Assembly (NCBI GenBank): GCA_944990035.1
Contig: CALYLX010000097.1
Span: 372,001 to 436,000 of the forward strand
Direction: 5' to 3'
Source of the DNA: Clitopilus passeckerianus
Taxonomy: Eukaryota > Basidiomycota > Agaricomycetes > Agaricales > Entolomataceae
DNA length: 64,000 nucleotides
The notes beneath the pieces are model-generated. The model was given only the letters and a program-made list of their open reading frames with translations, had not been told where the DNA came from and made no database searches. The translations under genes were made by a program, and so were the position numbers. Shown in pieces: positions 13,230-21,620 of this stretch (position 1 is the first letter of the stretch; each line of letters starts with the position of its first letter).

Positions 13230-13350
13230 ATGTGTATGATAAGGTAGTATGGATACGAACAATCTAGCGAGGTAGAAAGAGATTCGGCGGAGACTGTAAC
13301 AGAGCGTGGATTCTTACAGTTGGCGTATCCACCATGCTCGGGGCCCAGCG
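13230..13350 (-). pseudogene. Fragment similar to the 3' end of the Old Yellow Enzyme gene
   Basis: Read on the minus strand, this stretch resembles the last codons and 3' flank of the gene at 56721-58075. Both contain AAGGTAGTATG and CTAGCGAGGTAGAAAGA (about 13231-13283 and 56680-56718). The fragment encodes a partial GGYA... segment and then VTVSAE, compared with GYTDY... and VAVSA in the intact gene. Only about 120 bp are recognisable. It is probably a relic of a lost paralogue or a captured gene end. Confidence 0.45.
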
Positions 13351-13441
13351 TGCTGATCACTGGTTGACTATGAAGATCAGGCCACGAAGAAATGAATTAC
13401 TAAGGTGGGAACGAGGACTGTCTTCCGTGTTGCATACCACG

Positions 13442-15591
13442 AACATGGCCCCCCACAAAGTTTGGTATCACACCATTGACTACAACAATAAGCGCCTCGG
13501 GGACCCATTCAAGTTACTTCTCGAAAACGACACGGCCGATATTTTTGACTTGAAGGAGAAAATCAAGGAAAAGGATTCTATCAAATTTGCCGTCGAACTG
13601 CTCAAAGTGTGGAGATGCAAGGAGCCAAAGTTGCTCGCCGATGCAGACGATGAACAGCTAGAAGAGGTCATCGGGGGAATCAGCTTTTCCAATAAGAATA
13701 AGGTCGTCAAACCTGCCGTTTCAACGACACTGAGGAGCCTTGAACTTGGCGACACGGAGATATTGCTTGTGCAATTGCCTGGTACGTTTCCACCTTTCAC
13801 CCTTAATTGTACAACTCTCAAGGTACTGACTACTGTAGGGGACCACAATATGAACCGCACGCAGGAATATGAAGACGATATGCCGCTGCAAATCAAGCGT
13901 CTGAAGGATGAAATCAGCGATCTAACTGGGATTCATGAGAAGGCTTAGGGTCATCCCTGGCCTCACCAGCGGAGGGGTGTCATCAAGGACGAGCGGTGGC
14001 TTGACGAAGACGCCCAGATGCAGTTTGGCGACGAACCCAATACAACTACCTCGAGAGAAGAGGTTCCTAGAAGTTGGGAGTACACGTGCCTGGGGGAAAT
14101 GTCTGCTTTGCGCCAGTCTGCAGATGGTTACAAGGGTTGAACCTAATATCATCATTCGAGACGAATACGAATGGATCCGTACCTCTCTGGAAGCCAAGGT
14201 CGACCATGCGCAGAGCATGGAACGAGGTTCCCCGTCGTTTTTGCTCACGGGGCAGCGTGGAATTGGTCCGTACAGCTATCTCGATTTTTTCTGTGGTTCA
14301 TGGTTTGATGCCGCTGGGTCACAGGAAAAACAATGTTTCTATTGTACCCTCTGCTGTATCGCCTTGAACGACGCCTCCCTACAGCCATTCAAGTCTCCCC
14401 GCATGAATACGTAGTATTTGATGCAAGCGGCGCTGCCGTATTTGGTGCGAACGAACTCTCGGAGAGACTGACCGAACACTGTTGGGCGCTCTGCGACAGC
14501 AATAATGCGGTGGTCTACCCTTGCAGGCGTTTCTTAGCTTCGAACGCCGTCATCATACAGGCTACATCGGCGCGGCGAGAAAGATGGAAGGAATGGACCA
14601 AGCAAAGAGGCGCTCTAGTGATTATTATGGATCTACCACGCCCGTTCGAGATAGCTGCTATTGCGTACGCTAATCTCAAGTTTTTCAGCTTCTATTGTCC
14701 GCTGACCCGCCACCCCATGTACCCAGTCAAGAAGCCAATTTTGAACCCGCAGATGCCATCACCATCATGCAGAAGTGGGGTCCTTCGACGCGCACAGTCA
14801 TGGACATACTGCAAACCCCTGCCCTAGGGCGAAGTCGCCGTCGAGAAGTGCACAATGCCGCGGACATGGTGGCTCGAACACCCTCAATAATGACGGCCTC
14901 CGAAGAAATGGACCGGCTGACCAGTGTCGCGTCGCCACTCCTATTCCTGCGCCCCGTGCGAGTCTCACTTCCGCCGTATGACGACGAAATCGCCCTCGAC
15001 GAACACGTGTTGGAAATCCCAAACCCCGACACTTGCAGAAATGTTCGAGGACGTCCGATCGAAGGTGTCAAATGAGCAAGCTCTTGACATTTTTAACACT
15101 CTCAGCTCTCACTCGCTGACAAGATCCGCGTCGGGCTGGACACATGAGAAGCGAATGCACCTCTTCATGAGCGGAGGCGGGACACCACTTGGCCTCCTTC
15201 CTTATGGTGAAATGCAACCTTCTAGGAAGTTGATCACCGGCACGGTGGACGCGCTTGGATTTATAGAGGAGTGCGACAGCTTCTACTGGCTTCCCTCCGT
15301 TGCCAACTTTGAAGGGGTGGATGGTGTCCTTGGCACCAAGAATGATATCTACGCGTTGCAGGCCACAATCACTGGTAAACACACCAGCCCCATGAAGGGA
15401 CTCCGGAAGGTATGGTCTGCAATCCACCCAGCGGCCCGAAAAAGAACGTGGCACTTTGTGTGGTCGTTACAGGTGATACGGCATTGGCTCGGCAATATCG
15501 TGAAAAGCTTTCCAGCGAGTTGGCCTTCACCCTCGGCCACAATCGAGTACCTATCAAGGTTTGGGGCTGTGTGATCCCAAAACATCCCTAA
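13442..15591 (+). pseudogene. Crinkler (CRN)-like gene with P-loop NTPase, broken
   Basis: The N-terminus (13442-13781) matches the Crinkler N-terminal domain style, with DLKEKIKEKDSIKF, LLKVWRCKEPKLLAD and a final LLVQLP. An intron (about 13782-13838) follows. A P-loop domain then has Walker A split by an intron: GQRGIG at about 14265, then KT at about 14330. A likely Walker B is ALVIIMDLP near 14612. The C-terminal part has KWGPSTRT and DSFYWLPSVANFEGVDGVLG. The frame changes several times: a TAG and a shift in 13948-14140, another near 14690, one in the C/A runs near 15020, and a duplicated GT near 15459. Fungal Crinkler-like proteins are described as effector-type or conflict-system proteins; function here is not shown. 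No repaired product is given. Confidence 0.72.
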
Positions 15592-15672
15592 TGAGGCCAT
15601 CGTAATAACATCATTGGTTTTATGGGTGCTGTAAGCTAGTTTGCCTGTCAAGTCTATGTAATTATATATTAT

Positions 15673-16514
15673 GTTCTCGTACCGGCTAGTGAATATTGTG
15701 AAAGACGCAATGGCTGCTCCAGGAAAGCCACGACCGCAGGGAGAGTGGGTCGGTGGTGAAATTGCCCGTTAGTGAGTTCTATATTCCTTTAAAGTTGTAG
15801 GCGTTGTATTTCTCTAACCTCGCTTGAACTCAGGCCGTTTGAGGCAATATCGAACGCATGTACCCCAACGACCCACCGGAGGTTGGTACAGGAACTTGCC
15901 GAGTTTCTCGACGCTGTCGTCGTCCAGGCAAAAGACCGGCAGGAAAAGAAGATACCTTGCTTTGTGGAATACATGAAGCTCCGAGCCTCCGACGCCATAC
16001 GGTAGGGTGTATCCCCATACGCGTCATGGAAATGCAAATGAATATCCCGGATGAAGTCTCCGACTATCCAATCGTAGAGCTTCTCAGGACTTCCGCCACC
16101 GATATGATTTTCTTCATGATTTTGGAGTTTCATGCTTTTCCTCCTCTCCAGGATTTGGCGTCTTATAATGTCGAGGAAGCTCGAGGGGACGACTTGCATA
16201 ACTCCGTAACCTTTATCATGCATCACGGAGGTGTATCTCTCCAAGGTGCTATAGATTACCTTGCACGGCATCATGATCAGGTGGCGACGGCGTTCCTGAC
16301 GGTCAAAGAGCATGTCCCTTCCTTCGGGGTGCAGTTGGATGAGGATCTCCGTAGTTATATTGGCGGGATGGGCACGTGAGTAACAGGGAACTATTGGTGG
16401 CAGTTTGAGTGCCAACGGTACTTCGGTACGAAGGGCCTTGAGGTCATGAAAACTGGCAGGATAAAGCTCTTGCCGAAGGTCGATCCTCCGTCGGGCCTCT
16501 ACATGAATATTCTT
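15673..16514 (+). pseudogene. Sesquiterpene synthase-like fragment, 5'-truncated and broken
   Basis: Fragments in conserved order match basidiomycete class I terpene synthases: [10 protein letters not shown] (about 15742), RRLVQELAEFLDAVV (about 15880), MEMQMNIPDEVSDYPIVELL (16026), and an NSE/DTE-type segment LQDLASYNVEEARGDDLHN (16147-16203). The tail QFECQRYFGTKG (about 16400) ends at TAG 16514. The N-terminal half with the first metal-binding DDxxD motif is missing; the fragment starts just after the Crinkler stop. The NSE segment has Gln where Asn is usual. An in-frame TGA at 16378-16380 sits where a Trp codon is expected, and the frame changes near 16000. This is a dead gene. Confidence 0.72.
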
Positions 16515-16618
16515 GAGTAGTTGCTTATGTTAATATATGTGATTTATAGGCCGTCACTCATCCACGTCCACTCAGTAACTAGTACCCTCACCATTCTGGT
16601 CCTGAGCAAGATCGAGCG

Positions 16619-18915
16619 TATGTTAACGCTGATATGATATGATCCTCGTCTGATCTTCAGCAGAGAGCACGAAGAGGGAGAGTTATGTGCTTAGTCATCT
16701 TCTTGCCTTCTCTTCTTAGCCTCCATGAACCGGTCTGGTCTTCGTGTTTGCTCGCCTGATAGTTCGTTGCCTTGAATCTCACACTCATACGGGTGAAACT
16801 ACTCTGGGGTCACGATTCACGGAGGCAAAGGGAGCCTACCAGACACCCAGAGCATTCGCTGATATGGACCCGTCTGTCAATGAACACCTGCCCAACAAAA
16901 CATTTCTGGTAGAAGGATTCACCGTACTGGACGTTGAAAGGATGCATCAGCACTCAGCGCTCATAACTGGCATGTATTCTGAGGCCTATCTCCTCTAGTC
17001 CTGGGTTGACTTGATCCACAGCGCCATACAGCACAATTCAAGCCGCCACAGCCTAGCTGTAATAGGTAGGACTTCCTTCGTCAATATAATGCATCACCGT
17101 AGCTAAATCATGAAGTATAGAGGTACTGCATGATGGATCACTGGGGTACCCAAAACACCACGTCAAACTAGCAACAGTTGACGAACAAGGAGCTTCTACG
17201 GACGAGCAGACAAGCACCATTGCACGAATAGAGGCCGCCTCCAGTCCTCTATTCCCTCCACGAACTCCGTCCTCCTTCCGACTCGGATGCTGCCACCGGA
17301 GCACCAATAGCAGCAGTAGCACCCACACCGAGCCCTGCCATCAACTACGGGTACTGTAGACCTCTTTTCATTACTCGCTGGTCGTAGACCTCAAGAGTTC
17401 AGCCACGAGCTCCGGGAACCAGCCTTCAACACCGACACCTCCTACGATGCCAGATTCCACCTTTTCACTAGCAAGCCGTGTAGGAATGCTAATCTCCCTC
17501 CCCGTGCACCCTCTCTCCTACCGCCGCCTTATCACGCCACCCTTTGCTTTCCCATACGGCCATGAATGCGTGGGCTCTGTCCCCCCACCCTGTGCTCGTC
17601 CTCGTCAGATTTGTTCGCATCCGTGGGAGTCGTAAGCCTCAAGAGCGTCAACTCTGGAGCGGCGATCATATACTCCCCTCTTCTCGGACGGGTCGTTTGG
17701 AGCTTGCTGTTGCTGCGAGACCAGCACCAGTCTCCTCATAGCTCGCCGCAACCTATGGAAGATTTGCGCGAAAACCGGTCGCAACTTGGAAGTAGGACCC
17801 GACTCTCGTTCCTGCTATGCCGATGAACAAAGACGGGCTACTGGAGGACGTTTAGGACTCTACTTGCCAAAATCTCGATCTTGGTCAGTTGTAGAATCTA
17901 CTTCCTCTAACGTTAGGCTGATTCATGCTCCAAAGGTTTGATGCAGTGAACATCTGCTCCGTATTGCGGCCGCCGCCGCAAACCCTTCTCATGTCCTCCT
18001 CCAACGAGCCAAATTTCGCCTAGCTCGACCTGAGGCGCGATATTCATCCAAGCCTCCTGAACTTCTCGTACCGCCAACCGGAAGTTTGACATTGAACGCA
18101 ATCTTCCGAATGCTACCAGCTTTCATCCTCGACGGCGAGCCCCTCCAGTAGTTGCAGCCCCTGCTCTGCTCCAGGGACTAAACACTCACCTGCCGCTTGA
18201 AGACACCCGGGCGAAGACCTAGCGTGGCTCCCATTGGTGCACTAGCAACGTAGTCCACCAGCCCCACCAAGTTCCTCGGCACCTACCCTTACGAGAACTT
18301 TCCTTTGCCCCTTTCATCTTGGCCTTTACTTCAATCACCAGCCTAACCCTCTCAGCGCCAACCTGCTGTTTTCTCAGACCAATACCTTCTCACTGACTTA
18401 CAGCCAGACCCCGTCGTGCTAGAACTGCCTGTATAGCCCTCATAGCAGGGTATCCCTTGTCCGTGTCGACTGTCACGCACCTAGCCTTGAGCTCAAAGTG
18501 CTTCAACTCGACTCTGACCCGGATAGCTCACCCGCACCCACCAGTCATACCTCTCCTTCTCCTACCTCGGAGGAGTCGTCGCAAGGCTGCTCACCGGCGT
18601 TCACGGGAATTAGCCTTCATTGGATGAACGTGGCCGTATTGGTGCGCAGGGATCTTCAAGAGGAAATGGGTCCTCGAGCAGCTCACTCACGCTGCGAAGG
18701 AGAGGTACCCTTCCTTTCGAAGCTACAGCAGTAACTATGCGTGCCCAGAGCCGTCATCACAGCCGCATCTATGTCATAGTGGATGAATGGCCTCAGTGCA
18801 CATATTGCAGACCTTCATATAAACAATTCCACGTCATCTCACTAGAATAAAGCTTTGATGACTGTTCTTCTCGATCGAGGTGTAGTAGCGCATTATGTAT
18901 TAAGTATTGCTTATC
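16619..18915. repeat. Dispersed unknown repeat, copy B (decayed)
   Basis: This is the second, shorter copy of the repeat at 9932-12990, in the same orientation. It shares the start motif and several internal blocks, such as GAACCAGCC and GCGCAGGGATCTTCAAGAGG, and has larger deletions. It holds no intact gene. With copy A it brackets the broken Crinkler and terpene synthase genes. Confidence 0.6.
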
Positions 18916-18928
18916 CGGTAACGAGAAA

Positions 18929-18990
18929 TGTGCCACCGCTGGTGCGACGTGCGATTACGTGCGACTGGCGCACAGTGTGGCACTCCTTGC
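18929..18990. repeat. GTGCGAC-rich terminal-like repeat
   Basis: It starts TGTGCCACCG and has several GTGCGAC / GCGCAC motifs. The reverse complement of 56330-56374 aligns with it over about 45 bp with gaps (GTGCCACCG then GGTGCGACG), as a terminal inverted repeat would. No target-site duplication was found. The region 18991-19363 is AT-rich and has no gene. Confidence 0.45.
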
Positions 18991-19363
18991 CACTTTTGAA
19001 GCGGAGTCTCAATAAAGATAGTCATGAAACGATATACAACCCCAATATCCCTCTAGATTTAGTGTATACTATCTATTTTCGACCTTCTAATACCTATTAT
19101 AGATTCTTAAACTCGACTAAAACCTTATCTACTGTCATTAATAGGAATCGTATGCATCCTTGACCTTATGCAAGCTCGTTGTGAGCGGCATTTAGTGGTG
19201 GGATGATAACCTCAGCAATGTATGTGAACAACCGGGGTCCAATATAATTTTATTGGATACCTATGGGTTCTATCTACTGTATTCAGGATATTAAAGTCAT
19301 CTACCTGACTTTGTTCCCCAGATTTAATTGTGTCAGGACGTACGCTTGTGGTGTTAGGGCACC

Positions 19364-19371
19364 ATTTCATC
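19364..19371. repeat. 8-bp target-site duplication of the hAT element (left)
   Basis: ATTTCATC here is repeated at 54830-54837, immediately outside the matching terminal sequences. Eight bases is the standard hAT duplication length. Confidence 0.92.
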
Positions 19372-19399
19372 TAAGGACTGGCACGGTCAGCCGCGAATC

Positions 19400-19500
19400 C
19401 GTACCGGGATTTTCTCACGGTACGGTACGGTACGGATCTAAATACGGCAAAAACCGCGGTACCGCGATAACCGGCGCCTACCGTCCCAGCGTCTACTGAC
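19400..19500. repeat. hAT subterminal repeats (left end)
   Basis: Tandem CGGTAC units (ACGGTACGGTACGGTACGG) and the block CGCGGTACCGCG...GCGCCTACCGT mirror the right-end block at 54712-54760. Such GC-rich clusters are typical transposase-binding regions of hAT elements. Confidence 0.75.
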
Positions 19501-19683
19501 AACTCGACGCATCTCGCGGCTGCCTCAATTATTGGCCATAACAATTCAAAAAAAATCGTATAAATTCCAAATAAAATACAGTATACTTTTGAAACCACCT
19601 TTAGTACATTGGGAGTAATAAATACCATATAGAAGCAAGATTGGGCAGCATAGATTAAATAAAGTACATTTCCAACCAGAAAT

Positions 19684-20145
19684 TCACTCTTTGTTCTCCG
19701 TTTCCTTGTTGTTGTCACCTCGCATTGAGCCTTGAATAATCTCAACTGTACGTTCAAACCCAGGATATGCCTCAGAAGTAACATACGACCTCAATCCCAT
19801 CCGTGCTTTGAAGGTTTGTGATGACATATTGTGCTGAAGATGGTTGATTTGAAGTCAACCAGCTGAGAATGCACGCTCAGCATCTACGGATGTTGCTAGA
19901 ATGCCCAGTCAGCACAAATATATGTCATCAAAAATGAATGTACCTGGAATTGAGCAGTAATCAAGCCCCATCTTTGCAAGCTGTGGCCGAGATTTAGTGA
20001 TTTTAGTCCAGTGTCTGAGATAACCGCCCGCAGCTTGAATACTCTCAGCATCCATGGGAGGCTCCATTAAGTAGTGTTCGATACTATCTGGACGGGCTTC
20101 TTTGGCAGGTTTCTTGAAGGGAAAACACTTTGGCTTCTGTGATGT
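19684..20145 (-). pseudogene. hAT transposase, C-terminal piece with nonsense codon
   Basis: Two exons (20145-19944, 19895-19684) encode the hAT dimerisation region: KCFPFKKPAKEARPDSIEHY, then ATSVDAERAFSAG and INHLQHNMSSQTFKARMGLR. An in-frame TGA (19855-19857) follows AFSAG where homologues have Arg; a CGA-to-TGA transition would explain it. The true stop is at 19684-19686. Upstream, the intron ending at 20146 begins beyond the Gypsy insert, at 39409. The gene is dead both by interruption and by this stop. Confidence 0.85.
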
Positions 20146-20191
20146 CTAATAATTACAATTAGCATTGCAGACACAAAAAATAATAGAGCCA

Positions 20192-20196
20192 CCTAC
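20192..20196. repeat. 5-bp target-site duplication of the Gypsy element (left)
   Basis: CCTAC here is repeated at 39405-39409, directly outside the two LTRs. On the minus strand the target is GTAGG, the splice donor of an hAT intron. Confidence 0.92.
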
Positions 20197-20680
20197 TGTT
20201 AAGGCAGAGCCTAACAACTTAGGTAATACTGTTTACGCTCGATGTCTTTGATAAACAAAGACAGAGATTTGTCAGCAGCTGCGGCTGTACTGACGACCTG
20301 GTGAGATTGACGAAGCAAGGGACTTAAAGGCGAAGTAGAGAACTAAGCAGTTAGGTAGATTGCCTAGGTCAAGCTGAGGAGCCTTGACCAAATGGTACAG
20401 GTTTATATACCTATCTAGTAGTTCTAAATATAGCACATGCGCAGCATGCTGAGTAAGTAATGAGTCATGCGCAGCATGATGAGTAAGTACATGAGTCAGT
20501 ATGACTCAATGCGAGTCAGAAAGAGTCAGATAAGGTATAAGTCTCTCACGATCGTGAGAGATGCGGAGTAGCATGGAAAAAGATGAAAAATGCGCAGTGA
20601 TGCGCAGCATATGTGAGTAATCATGCATAGGTAAGCGGGCCGGGGTATGTAAGGAGAAACATGTAAGCAAAATCATAACA
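20197..20680 (-). repeat. Gypsy 3' LTR (484 bp)
   Basis: Read on the plus strand it begins TGTTAAGGCAGAG and ends AAAATCATAACA, giving TG...CA-type ends. It has the same 484-bp length as the copy at 38921-39404, with no difference that I could see. It contains three TGA(G/C)TCA sites (20461, 20492, 20502), an 18-bp palindrome CTCTCACGATCGTGAGAG (about 20543), and repeated ATGCGCAGCAT blocks. The element is transcribed leftward, so this is the 3' LTR. The adjacent purine-rich GCGAGAGGGTAA (minus strand, about 20681-20692) is a weak polypurine tract candidate. Confidence 0.93.
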
Positions 20681-20745
20681 TTACCCTCTCGCTATCGTTG
20701 AAGTCTCCTGACTTCAATTCCTTCCTTTACCCCAGAAGTGACGGT

Positions 20746-21027
20746 CTATGCCCTTGTGGTAGCGTTGTGGGCAGCTAACCGGGTAATGGCCTGGGCCACG
20801 ATGATGGCACAGACGACACACAAAACGAAAGCAATGACACTGTCGGTGTCTGCCTCCACAAATGTAGCATCTGAACCATCTGGGTGGTGGTGGTCTGTTG
20901 GCAAGGTATCCGGTGCGCGGCGCCTTCTGGGACGATAGTGTCGAGGGGGAAGGTTCACCAGCGTTGGTGAGTCGGACTCTGGTGGGCTTTCGAGTGCGGA
21001 GAGGTATGGCGTTGGAGGGTTTGCCAT
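20746..21027 (-). CDS. Gypsy post-pol ORF B, small membrane protein
   Basis: Ninety-three residues, beginning MANPPTPYLSALESPPESD. A Pro/Arg-rich stretch (about residues 28-45) is followed by one hydrophobic segment, SVIAFVLCVVCAIIVAQAI (about residues 63-82). It lies between pol and the 3' LTR, in the same direction as pol and 57 bp downstream of ORF A. I know no family. It could be a spliced continuation of ORF A or chance. Chromodomain Gypsy elements usually end after pol, so its presence is unusual. Confidence 0.4.
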   Translation of the reverse strand: MANPPTPYLSALESPPESDSPTLVNLPPRHYRPRRRRAPDTLPTDHHHPDGSDATFVEADTDSVIAFVLCVVCAIIVAQAITRLAAHNATTRA

Positions 21028-21084
21028 TGGGGTTGATGTTTTCCTTGTTGTCGTTCTGTTCTTTTTTGACGAAGGGGTTATGTT

Positions 21085-21582
21085 TTATTTTTGCGGCGGT
21101 GTGTAAATTGGTGACGGGAGGAAATGCTCGTAGGGTTCCGCAAACTTGACGTGCAGTGAGGATCGTGACTTCCTCTTCTTGACTTTCCTCAGGCCCCCAG
21201 GGATTGGAGGCAAGGGTTTCGAAGTCTGTCTCCTCTGGGTTGTTGAACCAGTTTTGTCGTTCGGGGAAGAATTCGTCGAGGAAAGCTGTTCCTCCAATAG
21301 CAAAGAAGAGGTCTGTGAGGGTCTCTCCGTTTCTCGATCAACTTTGTCCAAAAGTTGATCAAGATCGTCAGTGGTTTTCGCAAATTGGTGGCGCAGACGA
21401 GCCACTTCGTTGCGAGTTTCGGTTCGTCGGTTTTGGTAGAGGGTTCCTTGTTCTCCCACAGCGGTGAGAGGGTTGTTGTTGCTGCTCCAGGCAGTATGCG
21501 TACGGAGCGCCGTAATAGCGGTATCGGATTTGAAGGTGTTGCGGATGATGGTGCGGTCGTAGGAAGAGGCATTTTGAGACAT
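21085..21582 (-). CDS. Gypsy post-pol ORF A, coiled-coil-like
   Basis: One hundred and sixty-five residues, starting MSQNASSYDRTIIRNTF, 38 bp after the pol stop. The middle (NEVARLRHQFAKTTDDLDQL, about residues 58-77) has heptad-like spacing and suggests a short coiled coil. The C-terminal third is Pro/Lys/Arg-rich. No known domain was recognised and no signal peptide seen. It has the same strand and likely the same transcript as pol. Function is unknown. Confidence 0.5.
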   Translation of the reverse strand: MSQNASSYDRTIIRNTFKSDTAITALRTHTAWSSNNNPLTAVGEQGTLYQNRRTETRNEVARLRHQFAKTTDDLDQLLDKVDRETERPSQTSSLLLEEQLSSTNSSPNDKTGSTTQRRQTSKPLPPIPGGLRKVKKRKSRSSLHVKFAEPYEHFLPSPIYTPPQK

Positions 21583-21620
21583 TGTTATATAGTGGATGTG
21601 AGTGGGTTTGCTATGTGGTG

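Noticed and set aside
16144..16203. Functional terpene synthase based on the NSE-type motif
   Set aside because: The N-terminal metal-binding half is absent, the first Asn is replaced by Gln, and a TGA and frame shifts interrupt it.
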